The notes under the pieces were generated by a model that had not been told where the DNA came from, did not search any database, and saw only the letters and a list, made by a program, of their open reading frames with translations. A program made the translations under genes and the position numbers. DNA of 42,876 bases from the NCBI GenBank assembly GCA_023390245.1, contig JAEWDF010000010.1, positions 1 to 42,876 on the forward strand. Reading direction: 5' to 3'. Positions within the stretch are counted from its first letter, which is position 1; the number at the start of each line of letters is the position of its first letter. This stretch comes from Pseudomonadota bacterium (GTDB taxonomy: Bacteria; Pseudomonadota; Alphaproteobacteria; Caulobacterales; Caulobacteraceae). This document shows positions 24,593 through 33,035 of the stretch, piece by piece.

Positions 24593-25209
24593 AGGTCACC
24601 CTGAAGCTGGCCACCTCGCTGGACGGCCGCATCGCGACCGCCTCGGGCGAAAGCCGCTGGATCACCGGCGAGGCGGCGCGGCTGGAGGGCCACCGCCTGC
24701 GCGCCGCCCACGACGCCATCCTGGTCGGGGTCGAGACGGTGCTGAAGGACGACCCCGACTTGACCGCCCGCCTGCCGGGACGCCCTGTCGATCAACCGTT
24801 GCGCGTCGTGCTGGACAGCCGCCTGCGTACACCGCCCGCCGCCAGACTGGCCGGCGAGAACACCCTGATCCTGACCGCCGTCGCGCCTGCGCCCGTCGGC
24901 GGCGCCCAGGTCCGCCGGGTCGAGGCCGAGCACGGCCGCCCGTCCATTCCCGCCGTGCTCGCCGCCCTGAAAACCGCCGGCGTCGGCTCCGTCCTGATCG
25001 AAGGCGGCGGCCAGGTCGCGGCGTCCTTCCTCCGGGCCGGGGCGGTGGATCGGCTGGAGTGGTTCCGCGCCCCGATCCTGCTGGGCGGGGAGGGGCGGCC
25101 CTGCGTCGCGGCCCTGGCGCTTGCAAAGCTGGCCGACGCCCCCAAGTTCCGTCGTCTGGGCGTCGAGCCCGTCGGGGACGACCTGTGGGAGCGCTATGCG
25201 CGCCCCTGA
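24589..25209 (+). CDS. ribD: RibD reductase domain protein (no deaminase domain)
   Basis: This 206-residue protein corresponds only to the C-terminal reductase half of RibD (dihydrofolate-reductase-like fold): TLKLATSLDGRIATASGESRWITG, HDAILVGVETVLKDDPDLTARL, VLIEGGGQVAASFL and the closing LGVEPVGDDLWERY. It should reduce the ribosylamino-pyrimidine intermediate with NADPH. The N-terminal zinc deaminase (HAE and PCxxxGxTxPC motifs) is absent, and nrdR overlaps the start, so there is no room for it here. A separate deaminase must exist elsewhere. Confidence 0.85.
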   Translation: MKVTLKLATSLDGRIATASGESRWITGEAARLEGHRLRAAHDAILVGVETVLKDDPDLTARLPGRPVDQPLRVVLDSRLRTPPAARLAGENTLILTAVAPAPVGGAQVRRVEAEHGRPSIPAVLAALKTAGVGSVLIEGGGQVAASFLRAGAVDRLEWFRAPILLGGEGRPCVAALALAKLADAPKFRRLGVEPVGDDLWERYARP

Positions 25210-25273
25210 CGCCGCCGATCCAGACCCTTCAGACCCAGATCCTTCAGACTCTGTTCCGCTTAGGCCGCCTTCC

Positions 25274-25864
25274 ATGTTCACCGGCATCGTCACCGACATC
25301 GGCCGCGTCCGCGACGTCCGCGAGACCGAGCGCGACCGCCGCTACGAGATCGAGACCGCCTGGGACACGGCCGGCATCGACCTGGGCGCCTCCATCAGCC
25401 ATGCGGGCTGCTGCCTGACCGTCGTGGAGAAGGGCGCCGGCTGGTTCGCCGTCGAGGTGTCGAACGAAACCCTGTCCAAGACCAACCTGGGCCGCTGGAA
25501 GGCCGGAGACGGCGTCAATCTGGAGCGCGCCGCGAAACTGGGCGACGAGATGGGCGGCCATGTCGTCTCGGGCCACGTCGACGGCCTGGGCCAGATCGTC
25601 TCGATCACGCCCGAGGGCGGCTCGCATCGCATCGAGGTCGAGGCCCCGGCGCCGCTGCACCGCTATATCGCCGCCAAGGGCTCGATCACCGTGGACGGCG
25701 TGTCCCTGACGGTGAACGCCGTGGACGGCCGCGTCTTTTCGCTGAACATCATTCCGCACACCTGGGAGGCCACGACTCTGGGGCGTCTGAATCCGGGCGA
25801 TGCGGTCAATCTGGAGATCGACATGCTGGCGCGTTACCTCGCGCGGTGGCAGGAGACCGCGTAA
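25274..25864 (+). CDS. ribE: Riboflavin synthase, alpha subunit
   Basis: This 196-residue enzyme dismutates two 6,7-dimethyl-8-ribityllumazine molecules to riboflavin. Two lumazine-binding repeats are visible, opening MFTGIVTDIGRV and, after GHVVSGHVDGLGQI, a second with YIAAKGSITVDGVSLTVNAV. The start is fixed by the invariant MFTGIV. The 64-base gap from ribD holds short direct repeats (CAGACCCTTCAGAC and CAGATCCTTCAGAC). It stops immediately before ribB. Confidence 0.94.
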   Translation: MFTGIVTDIGRVRDVRETERDRRYEIETAWDTAGIDLGASISHAGCCLTVVEKGAGWFAVEVSNETLSKTNLGRWKAGDGVNLERAAKLGDEMGGHVVSGHVDGLGQIVSITPEGGSHRIEVEAPAPLHRYIAAKGSITVDGVSLTVNAVDGRVFSLNIIPHTWEATTLGRLNPGDAVNLEIDMLARYLARWQETA

Positions 25865-27001
25865 ATGCAATCAGCAGCCGCCAATATGAACGACAGCCCC
25901 ATCAGTCCCATCGAGGACATCCTTGAGGACGCCCGCAACGGCCGTCCCTACATCCTGGTCGACGCCGAGGACCGCGAGAACGAGGGGGACATCATCATCC
26001 CCGCCCAGTTCGCGACCCCGGACCAGATCAACTTCATGGCCAAGCACGGCCGGGGGCTGATCTGCCTGGCCATCACCGCCGAGCGTGCGCGCCAGCTGCG
26101 CCTGCCGCCGATGGCGTCCGAGAACCGCAGCGGCATGGGCACGGCCTTCACCGTCTCGATCGAGGCGGCCGAGGGCATCAGCACCGGCATCTCCGCCGCC
26201 GACCGGGCCCGCACCGTCCAGGTGGCGGTCGATCCGAACCGCGGCGCCGACGACATCGTCTCGCCGGGCCACGTCTTCCCGCTGGTCGCGCGCGACGGCG
26301 GCGTCCTGGTCCGCACCGGCCACACCGAGGCGGCCGTGGACATCAGCCGCATGGCGGGTCTCGCCCCCGCCGGCGTCATCTGCGAGGTCATGAACGACGA
26401 CGGCTCCATGGCCCGCCTGCCGGACCTCATCGCCTTCGGCCAGCTCCACGGAATCAAGATCGGCACCATCGCCGACCTGATCGCCTATCGCCGCCGCACC
26501 GAGCGTTTCGTCGAGCGCGTGATGGAGACCCCGTTCGACAGCGTCCACGGCGGCCCGTTCCGGCTGATGCTCTACAAGAACACCATCGAGGGCGCCGAGC
26601 ATGTCGCCCTGGTCCACGGCAAGATCGACCCGACCAAGCCCACCCTGGTCCGCATGCACCAGGTGGACTTCGCCTGCGACCTGCTGGGCCATGTGGAGCG
26701 CCGCCAGGACTATGTGCCCAAGGCTCTGCGCCAGATCGCGGACCATGACGGCGCGGGCGTCGTCGTCTTCCTGCGCGATCCCGGCCTGACCTCTCTGGCC
26801 GAGCGCCTGTCCGGCGTGGCCAAGCCCGAGGCGCTGGACCGCTCGCTGAAGGCTTACGGCGTCGGCGCCCAGATCCTGCTGGATCTTGGCGTGCGCGACA
26901 TGATCGTGATGAGCTCCACCCGCCCCGAACCCACCGCCATCGAGGGCTACGGCCTGCGCATCGTCGGCTGGCGCGACATGGACGGAGAAGACCAGAAGTG
27001 A
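25865..27001 (+). CDS. ribB: 3,4-dihydroxy-2-butanone-4-phosphate synthase with degenerate GTP cyclohydrolase II domain (RibBX-like)
   Basis: The N-terminal half (about 10-210) is a complete DHBP synthase, with DAEDRENEGDIIIPAQ, GRGLICLAIT, SPGHVFPL and RTGHTEAAVDISRMAG; it converts ribulose 5-phosphate to the four-carbon unit of riboflavin. The C-terminal half (about 215-370) aligns with GTP cyclohydrolase II, but where active enzymes have HSECLTGDVFGSxRCDC it reads MHQVDFACDLLGHVERRQ, so the zinc cysteines are lost. Alphaproteobacterial RibBX proteins have this form. AGGAG precedes the ATG at 25865; the overlap with ribH is GTGA. Confidence 0.9.
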   Translation: MQSAAANMNDSPISPIEDILEDARNGRPYILVDAEDRENEGDIIIPAQFATPDQINFMAKHGRGLICLAITAERARQLRLPPMASENRSGMGTAFTVSIEAAEGISTGISAADRARTVQVAVDPNRGADDIVSPGHVFPLVARDGGVLVRTGHTEAAVDISRMAGLAPAGVICEVMNDDGSMARLPDLIAFGQLHGIKIGTIADLIAYRRRTERFVERVMETPFDSVHGGPFRLMLYKNTIEGAEHVALVHGKIDPTKPTLVRMHQVDFACDLLGHVERRQDYVPKALRQIADHDGAGVVVFLRDPGLTSLAERLSGVAKPEALDRSLKAYGVGAQILLDLGVRDMIVMSSTRPEPTAIEGYGLRIVGWRDMDGEDQK

Positions 27002-27459
27002 CCAACGCCCCCCGCATCCTGATCGTCGAGGCCCGCTTCTACGACGACCTGGCCGACGCCCTGCTGGAAGGCGCCAAGGAGACGCTGAAGGCCCAGGGCG
27101 CCGACTTCGATGTCGTCACCGTGCCCGGCGCCCTGGAGGTGCCGCCCGCCATCGCCATGGCCGAGGAGGCCGGCCGCTATCCGACCGCGCCGCGCTACGA
27201 CGGCTATGTCGCGCTCGGCTGCGTCATCCGCGGCGAGACCTATCATTTCGAGATCGTCTCGGACCAGTCGGCCGCCGGGATCATGGCGCTGGGCCTGAAG
27301 GGCGTCGCCATCGGCAACGGCGTCCTGACGACCGAGGACGAGGACCAGGCCTGGGCCCGCGCGCGCCTGTCCGAGGGCGACAAGGGCGGCGGCGCGGCGA
27401 AAGCCTGCCTGGACCTCATTGCCTTGAGGAAGCGGTTGCGCGTAGGGCTCGGCTCATGA
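26998..27459 (+). CDS. ribH: 6,7-dimethyl-8-ribityllumazine synthase
   Basis: This 153-residue enzyme joins the pyrimidine and the four-carbon phosphate to form lumazine. Marks are ILIVEARFYDDLADALLEGA, VPGALEVPPAIAMA, ALGCVIRGETYHFEIVSDQSAAG with the catalytic His, and GNGVLTTEDEDQAWARA. The GTG start overlaps the ribB stop, and the end overlaps nusB (ATGA), so the whole block appears translationally linked. Confidence 0.95.
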   Translation: MTNAPRILIVEARFYDDLADALLEGAKETLKAQGADFDVVTVPGALEVPPAIAMAEEAGRYPTAPRYDGYVALGCVIRGETYHFEIVSDQSAAGIMALGLKGVAIGNGVLTTEDEDQAWARARLSEGDKGGGAAKACLDLIALRKRLRVGLGS

Positions 27460-27980
27460 CTGAACCGAACAGCCTGAAATCCGTCCTCGAACAGTTGGCC
27501 GAGGCCGACAAGCAGCGCGCCGAGCCGCAGCTGTCCTCGCGCCAGCGCCGCGCCCGCACCGTGGCGCGCCTGGCCGCCGTCCAGGCCCTGTATCAGATGG
27601 AGCTGGCCGGCGCGGGCGTGGAGACGGTCATCACCGAATTCTCGAACTTCCGTTTCGACGCCGACATCGAGGGCGAGCCCCTGGCCGAGGCGGACGAGGC
27701 CTATTTCGCCGATGTCGTTCGCGGCGTGGTCGAGAACCAGCGCGAGATCGACGCCGCCATCACCAAGCGCCTGGCCGCCAATTGGCGCCTGGAGCGGATC
27801 GACGCGACCCTGCGCGCCCTGCTGCGCTCGGGCGCCTGGGAGCTGCTGAAGCAGCCCGACACCCCGCGCGAGGTGGTGATCGACGAATATGTCGAGCTGG
27901 CCAAGGCCTTCTTCGACGACGCCGAGGCGCGCTTCGTCAATGCGGCCCTGGACGGCGTGGCGCGGGACGCCCGCCCCTGA
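27456..27980 (+). CDS. nusB: Transcription antitermination protein NusB
   Basis: This 174-residue helical RNA-binding protein works with NusE at boxA of rRNA operons. It shows RARTVARLAAVQALYQMELAG, and near the end WRLERIDATLRALLRSGAWELL, PREVVIDEYVELAKAFFDDAEARFVNAALDGVARD, all typical. A 30-residue Gln/Lys/Glu-rich N-terminal extension precedes the domain. ribH-nusB-thiL is a widespread gene order. Confidence 0.95.
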   Translation: MTEPNSLKSVLEQLAEADKQRAEPQLSSRQRRARTVARLAAVQALYQMELAGAGVETVITEFSNFRFDADIEGEPLAEADEAYFADVVRGVVENQREIDAAITKRLAANWRLERIDATLRALLRSGAWELLKQPDTPREVVIDEYVELAKAFFDDAEARFVNAALDGVARDARP

Positions 27981-28969
27981 TGCCGGCGCTGGACGTCGCC
28001 GGCGAGTTCGAGACGATCCACAAGCTGCTGGCGCCGCTGGCCCATCCCGAGTGGGGCAGGGGGCTGAAGGACGATGTCGCCGTCCTGCCGTCCCGCCCCG
28101 GCTTCGACCTGGTGCTGACCAAGGACGCCGTGGTCGAGGGCGTCCACTTCCTGCCCGACGACCCGCTGGACACGGTGGCGATGAAGCTGCTGCGGGTGAA
28201 CCTGTCGGACCTGGCCGCCAAGGGGGCGGAGCCGTTCGGCTATCTGCTGGCCTGCTGTTGGTCCGAACGCTGCGGCTGGCCGGAGCGTCAGGCCTTCGCC
28301 GCAGGCCTGGCCGCCGACCAGGCGACCTTCGGCGTCCACCTGCTGGGCGGCGACACGGTCTCCACGCCCGGCCCGGCCTTCTTCTCCCTGACCGCCCTGG
28401 GCTGGACGCCCAGGGACCGCGCCGTCGGCCGCGCCGGGGCCCAGCCGGGCGACCTGGTCTTCGTCACGGGGACTATCGGCGACGGCCGCCTGGGCCTGCG
28501 CGCAGCGCGCGGCGAACTGGCGCTGGAGCCGGACCGGATCGAAGCGCTCACGACCCACTACCGCACCCCCATGCCGCGCCTGGATTTCGCCGACGTCGTC
28601 CGCGACTACGCCAGCGCCGCCGTGGACGTGTCCGACGGCCTGGCCGCCGACCTGGCCCATATCGCCGAGGCCAGCGGCGTGGGCCTGACGCTGAACCTCA
28701 ACGTCCTGCCGCTGTCGGCCGCCGCCCAGGCCTGGTTCGACGGCCGCGTCGATCCCCAGGCGGCGCTGGTGGACCTCGCCACCGGCGGCGACGACTATGA
28801 GATCGCCTTCACCGCCCACCCGCGCCACGAGGAGGCCCTGCGCCGCGAGGCTGAACGCCGCCTGCTGCGCCTGACCCGGGTGGGCGAGGCGAGGGCGGGC
28901 GCGGGCCTCCAGGTCGTCCACGCCGGCCAGCCCGTCATCCTGGACCGCGCCGGCTGGACCCACGGCTGA
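27980..28969 (+). CDS. thiL: Thiamine-monophosphate kinase
   Basis: This 329-residue AIR-synthase-fold kinase makes thiamine diphosphate from thiamine monophosphate and ATP. Visible are GLKDDVAVLPS (the metal-binding GDDAA motif with Lys for Gly), LTKDAVVEGVHFLPD, LRVNLSDLAAKGAEPFGYLL, LLGGDTVST, AAVDVSDGLAADLAHIAEASGVG and LATGGDDYEIAFT. The ATG at 27980 shares one base with the nusB stop (TGATG). It is the last gene of the operon as far as overlap shows. Confidence 0.93.
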   Translation: MPALDVAGEFETIHKLLAPLAHPEWGRGLKDDVAVLPSRPGFDLVLTKDAVVEGVHFLPDDPLDTVAMKLLRVNLSDLAAKGAEPFGYLLACCWSERCGWPERQAFAAGLAADQATFGVHLLGGDTVSTPGPAFFSLTALGWTPRDRAVGRAGAQPGDLVFVTGTIGDGRLGLRAARGELALEPDRIEALTTHYRTPMPRLDFADVVRDYASAAVDVSDGLAADLAHIAEASGVGLTLNLNVLPLSAAAQAWFDGRVDPQAALVDLATGGDDYEIAFTAHPRHEEALRREAERRLLRLTRVGEARAGAGLQVVHAGQPVILDRAGWTHG

Positions 28970-29049
28970 TCCGGTTCCCGGGCGTCCTCCCCCTCCGCCG
29001 TCATCGTCGCCGGCAAGGGAATCCTAACCCGGTTCGGCGACAAGGCCTG

Positions 29050-29478
29050 ATGGACCGCCGCTCGCTGCTCACCGCCGGAACCGTCGCGCTCGCGGGCGCC
29101 GCCGCAGCGCCCGTCGCCGCCAGCGACAGGCCGGCCGCCGCGGCCCCGGCGCTGGGCATCGCCGGCGTCGGCCTGCCGGTCATCGACGGCGGCCGCCTGC
29201 GCAACTACGTCTTCGTCTCGCTGCGCCTGCATCTGGGCGGCGGCAAGACCGTGGAGCAGATGCGCGCCAAGGAGCCCTTCTTCCGCGACGCCCTGGTCAA
29301 GGCGGCCCACCGCACGCCCTTCACCGTGCCTGGCGACTGGACCCGTCTGGACGAGGCCCGCATCCAGGCCGCCCTGGTCGCCGCCGGGAACGCCATCTCC
29401 GGCCGGGGCTCCATCGCCCGCGTCGAGATCATCGCCCAGAATCCCCGCCGCCGCTCCGGCATGCCGACCGCCCGCTGA
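29050..29478 (+). CDS. Small exported protein with twin-arginine-like signal
   Basis: This 142-residue protein begins MDRRSLLTAGTVALAGAAAA, a Tat-like signal, with cleavage likely near AAS (about 25). The mature part NYVFVSLRLHLGGGKTVEQM, AKEPFFRDALVKAAHRTPF and ARIQAALVAAGNAIS, then a strand ARVEIIAQ, faintly recalls the periplasmic domain of FliL in strand and helix order. That is only a resemblance, and no flagellar genes are nearby. It lies 80 bases after thiL. Confidence 0.65.
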   Translation: MDRRSLLTAGTVALAGAAAAPVAASDRPAAAAPALGIAGVGLPVIDGGRLRNYVFVSLRLHLGGGKTVEQMRAKEPFFRDALVKAAHRTPFTVPGDWTRLDEARIQAALVAAGNAISGRGSIARVEIIAQNPRRRSGMPTAR

Positions 29479-29655
29479 AGTCGCCGATCACGGTTGCGTC
29501 ACCGCGACGCCCGTGACACGCTCGCTCCCGCAATTCCCAAGAGGACGCGATCGTGCGTCCGCCGCGCTCGGGGGGACCGGAAGGCGGATAGAGGCGAAAC
29601 GCCCGCCGCGCCAAGGGTCCGCGCGCCTCACTTTTGCAAGGGCTTGGAAACGCCA

Positions 29656-31803
29656 ATGACGATCTATCTATCGCTGGCCTTCGCGGCGGGCGTGCTGGGG
29701 GTGCTTTACGGCGCCATCCAGACCGGCGCGTTGCTCAAGGCGAGCACCGGCAACGACAAGATGCGAGAAATCGCCGCCGCCATCCAGGAAGGGGCCTCGG
29801 CCTATCTCCGGCGGCAGTACACCACCATCGGCGCCGTCGGGATCGTGATCCTGATCGCCGCCTACTTCCTGATCGGCCCCTATGCGGCGATCGGCTTCCT
29901 GATCGGCGCCGTCCTGTCCGGCGCGGCGGGCTATGCGGGCATGCTGATCTCGGTGCGCGCCAACGTCCGCACCGCCCAGGCGGCGTCCGAGGGGCTGGCC
30001 AAGGGCCTGAACCTGGCGTTCCGATCCGGCGCCATCACCGGCATGTTCGTCGCCGGCGGCGCCCTGATCGGCGTGTCGGGCTACTACATCGTCCTGACGC
30101 AGCACCTGGGTCTTGAATCGACCAGCCGCGAGGTGGTCGACGGCCTGGTCGCCCTGGGCTTCGGCGCCTCGCTGATCTCCATCTTCGCGCGTCTGGGCGG
30201 CGGCATCTTCACCAAGGGCGCCGACGTGGGCGGCGACATGGTGGGCAAGGTCGAGGCCGGCATTCCCGAGGACGATCCCAGGAACGCCGCGACCATCGCC
30301 GACAATGTGGGCGACAACGTCGGCGACTGCGCCGGCATGGCCGCCGACCTGTTCGAGACCTATGCGGTGACGACGGTGGCGACCATGGTGCTGGCGGCGA
30401 TCTTCTTCCGCGGCCAGCCCTATGTCGACGTGATGATGATCCTGCCGCTGGCGATCTGCGGCGTCTGCATCGTCACCTCCATCATCGGCAGCTTCTTCGT
30501 GCGGCTGGGCAAGTCCAACAACATCATGGGCGCGCTCTACCAGGGCCTGATCGTCACCGGCGTCCTGTCGGTCGTCGCCGTCTGGTGGATCATCAACCAG
30601 TTGGTCACCGGCCCGGTCGTGACCACGGGCGGGCTGGAGATCCAGCCGATGAACCTGTTCTGGTCGGGGCTGATCGGCCTTCTGGTCACCGCCGCCATCG
30701 TGGTCATCACCGAATACTACACCGGCTCCAACTTCCGTCCGGTGCGGTCGGTGGCCAACGCCTCGGTCTCGGGCCACGGCACCAATGTCATCCAGGGCCT
30801 GGCCGTCTCGCTGGAGTCGACCGCCCTGCCGGCCCTGACGATCATCGTGGGCATCGTCGCCAGCTTCCAGCTGGCCGGCCTGTTCGGCATCGCCATCGCC
30901 ACGACCACCATGCTGGGCGTCGCGGGCATGATCGTGGCGCTGGACGCCTTCGGTCCCGTCACCGACAACGCCGGCGGTATCGCCGAAATGGCGGGCCTGC
31001 CTTCGGAGGTCCGCCATTCGACCGACGCCCTGGACGCGGTCGGCAACACCACCAAGGCGGTGACCAAGGGCTACGCCATCGGTTCGGCCGGCCTCGGCGC
31101 CCTGGTGCTGTTCGCGGCCTACACCTCGGACCTGCGCTACTTCTCGGCCAATCCGGCGGACTATCCCTTCTTCGCCGGCCTGGGCCAGATCGCCTTCGAC
31201 CTGACCAACCCCTACGTCGTGGTCGGCCTGCTGTTCGGGGGGCTTCTGCCCTTCCTGTTCGGCGGCATGTCGATGATGGCGGTCGGGCGCGCGGCCGAAT
31301 CGGTCGTCGCCGAGGTGCGTCGCCAGTTCCGCGAGAACCCCGGCATCATGACCTATCAGGTCAAGCCGGAGTACGGCCGGGCGGTCGACATCCTGACCAA
31401 GGCCGCTATTCGCGAGATGATCGTGCCGTCGCTGCTGCCGGTCCTGTCGCCGATCGTCCTGTTCTGCGCGGTCTTGGCCATCTCGGACAAGGCCAACGCC
31501 TTCGCCGCCCTGGGCGCCATGCTGATGGGCGTCATCGTCACCGGCCTGTTCGTCGCCATCTCGATGACCTCGGGCGGCGGCGCCTGGGACAACGCCAAGA
31601 AGGTGATCGAGGAAGGCTTCACCGACAAGGCCGGCCTCGTCCACGGCAAGGGGTCGGAGGCGCACAAGGCCGCCGTCACCGGCGACACCGTGGGCGATCC
31701 CTACAAGGACACGTCGGGCCCGGCGGTGAACCCGATGATCAAGATCACCAACATCGTCGCCCTGCTGCTGCTGGCGGTGCTGGCGAGCGGCCGCATCGGC
31801 TGA
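29656..31803 (+). CDS. hppA: K+-independent proton-translocating pyrophosphatase
   Basis: This 715-residue integral membrane pump (about 16 spans) moves H+ using pyrophosphate hydrolysis. The active-site loop reads GADVGGDMVGKVEAGIPEDD, then ADNVGDNVGDCAGMAADLFE; further acidic loops are DAFGPVTDNAGGIAEMA and TGDTVGDPYKDTSGPAVNP. Lys467 in GNTTKA, at the position occupied by Ala in K+-requiring enzymes, marks the K+-independent type. The start is set by GGAAA upstream of ATG 29656 and the normal MTIYLSLAFAAG N-terminus. It is followed by a strong terminator. Confidence 0.95.
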   Translation: MTIYLSLAFAAGVLGVLYGAIQTGALLKASTGNDKMREIAAAIQEGASAYLRRQYTTIGAVGIVILIAAYFLIGPYAAIGFLIGAVLSGAAGYAGMLISVRANVRTAQAASEGLAKGLNLAFRSGAITGMFVAGGALIGVSGYYIVLTQHLGLESTSREVVDGLVALGFGASLISIFARLGGGIFTKGADVGGDMVGKVEAGIPEDDPRNAATIADNVGDNVGDCAGMAADLFETYAVTTVATMVLAAIFFRGQPYVDVMMILPLAICGVCIVTSIIGSFFVRLGKSNNIMGALYQGLIVTGVLSVVAVWWIINQLVTGPVVTTGGLEIQPMNLFWSGLIGLLVTAAIVVITEYYTGSNFRPVRSVANASVSGHGTNVIQGLAVSLESTALPALTIIVGIVASFQLAGLFGIAIATTTMLGVAGMIVALDAFGPVTDNAGGIAEMAGLPSEVRHSTDALDAVGNTTKAVTKGYAIGSAGLGALVLFAAYTSDLRYFSANPADYPFFAGLGQIAFDLTNPYVVVGLLFGGLLPFLFGGMSMMAVGRAAESVVAEVRRQFRENPGIMTYQVKPEYGRAVDILTKAAIREMIVPSLLPVLSPIVLFCAVLAISDKANAFAALGAMLMGVIVTGLFVAISMTSGGGAWDNAKKVIEEGFTDKAGLVHGKGSEAHKAAVTGDTVGDPYKDTSGPAVNPMIKITNIVALLLLAVLASGRIG

Positions 31804-31826
31804 GTTCCGCTCCGGCAGAATCGAAG

Positions 31827-31860
31827 ACGCCCCGGAGAGCAATCTCCGGGGCGTTCTTTT
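31827..31860 (+). terminator. Rho-independent terminator of hppA
   Basis: A 12-bp perfect stem, ACGCCCCGGAGA (31827-31838) and TCTCCGGGGCGT (31843-31854), closes a GCAA loop and runs into TCTTTT. It begins 24 bases after the hppA stop. On the opposite strand it could also help end bamE transcription, but the T run faces hppA. Confidence 0.93.
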
Positions 31861-31935
31861 GGGGCCTATGCTCGCGACGCGGTCGCTCGCGGCTTGAGGC
31901 CCATTGCGCCTCGTAGAAGCGAAAGCATCCGGGCT

Positions 31936-32412
31936 TTAGTCCGGGCGGCGCTGGCCGGGCGTGTTGTCCTCGGTGCGCGGCAGCTGGCCGCGGCCGACGT
32001 TGCCCAGCAGCTGCTCCAGCACCGTCAGGGCGCGGCCGCGCGTCGGGGTCTCGTTCGGGTTCATGGCCAGCTGTTCGCCGTCGGCCAGGCCCAGAGTGCG
32101 GACGGCGGCGACCTTGTCGCCTTCGCCGAAGGTGATCTCGGTCACCGACCGGCGCGAGATGACCGGGCGGTTGTAGGTGTATTTCTCGGTCGTCTGGCTG
32201 ATGTAGTACCAGACGTTGTCGGCCTCGAAGGTCGAGGTCGTGGACGGCGAGCCCAGCTTGGCCAGCACCGTCTCCTTGGTGTCGGTCCCGGCGACCACGT
32301 CCTGGGGCTTGGCGTCGATCGCCTGAAAGCCGTTGGAGCCGATGACCGGAGCGCAGGCGGCGGACAGGCCGGCCAGCGAGACGGCGACGAAAAGCGGGGC
32401 GATGCGGGACAT
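31936..32412 (-). CDS. bamE: Outer-membrane assembly lipoprotein BamE
   Basis: This 158-residue lipoprotein of the BAM complex helps fold outer-membrane beta barrels. The signal peptide ends in the lipobox LSAAC with Cys20. The mature part has the SmpA/OmlA pattern: VVAGTDTKETVLAKLGSPSTTSTFEADNVWYYIS, then RRSVTEITFGEGDKVAAVRTL. The start at 32412 gives a standard lipoprotein signal; a TTG eight codons upstream is less likely. It is divergent from the bc1 chaperone gene at 32496. Confidence 0.92.
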   Translation of the reverse strand: MSRIAPLFVAVSLAGLSAACAPVIGSNGFQAIDAKPQDVVAGTDTKETVLAKLGSPSTTSTFEADNVWYYISQTTEKYTYNRPVISRRSVTEITFGEGDKVAAVRTLGLADGEQLAMNPNETPTRGRALTVLEQLLGNVGRGQLPRTEDNTPGQRRPD

Positions 32413-32495
32413 GATCGGGCGCCTGCGTGAGAACAAGGTCTTTGACCTAGACGGACCCGCGTCCTAGTTCAACGGCGCGGCGGAAAAGGGGCCGT

Positions 32496-33035
32496 ATGAA
32501 ACCCATGCTCAAGAACCTGTTCAAGCCCCGGCCGGGCGCGCGTCTCGGCCTGGATCTCTACGCCCTGGCGGTCGATCAGGCGCGCCGGCCCGGCTTCTAC
32601 ACCGCGCTGGGCGTCGCCGACCGCATCGATGCGCGGTTCGAGCTGTACACCCTGCACGTCCTGCTGCTGGTCCTGCGCCTGCGCGACGAGGACACCGACC
32701 CCGGCCGCGAGTCGGCCCAGATGCTGTTCGACACCTACGTCTCGGCCCTGGACCACGCCCTGCGCGAGGAGGGCGTCGGCGACATTTCGGTCGGCAAAAA
32801 GATGCGCAAGCTGGGCGAGGCCCTGTACGGCCGCATGACCGCCTATGAGCCGCCACTGCGCGCCGCCGACCGCGCCGCCCTGACCGAAGCCCTGGCCCGC
32901 AACGTCTATGGCGACCCCGACAGCCCCAATGCCGCCGCCCTGGCCGGCTATGCCCTGGCCAGTCGCGCCGCCCTGGCCGCGCAGCCCTTCCGCACGGTGC
33001 TGACCGCACCCGCCTGGAGCGACATCGACGCATGA
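32496..33035 (+). CDS. Ubiquinol-cytochrome c chaperone (CBP3-like)
   Basis: This 179-residue protein matches the ubiquinol-cytochrome c chaperone family, which helps assemble the cytochrome bc1 complex. It shows LYALAVDQARRPGFYTALGVADRIDARFEL, LHVLLLVLRLR, LFDTYVSALDHALREEGVGDISVGKKMRKLGEALYGR. It is soluble, with no signal. The divergent neighbour is bamE; the downstream gene overlaps by four bases (ATGA). Confidence 0.88.
   Translation: MKPMLKNLFKPRPGARLGLDLYALAVDQARRPGFYTALGVADRIDARFELYTLHVLLLVLRLRDEDTDPGRESAQMLFDTYVSALDHALREEGVGDISVGKKMRKLGEALYGRMTAYEPPLRAADRAALTEALARNVYGDPDSPNAAALAGYALASRAALAAQPFRTVLTAPAWSDIDA

Noticed and set aside
25210..25273. FMN riboswitch or other RNA element in the riboflavin operon
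   Set aside because: The gap is only 64 bases with short direct repeats and none of the conserved FMN-element sequence; the other rib genes overlap or abut.
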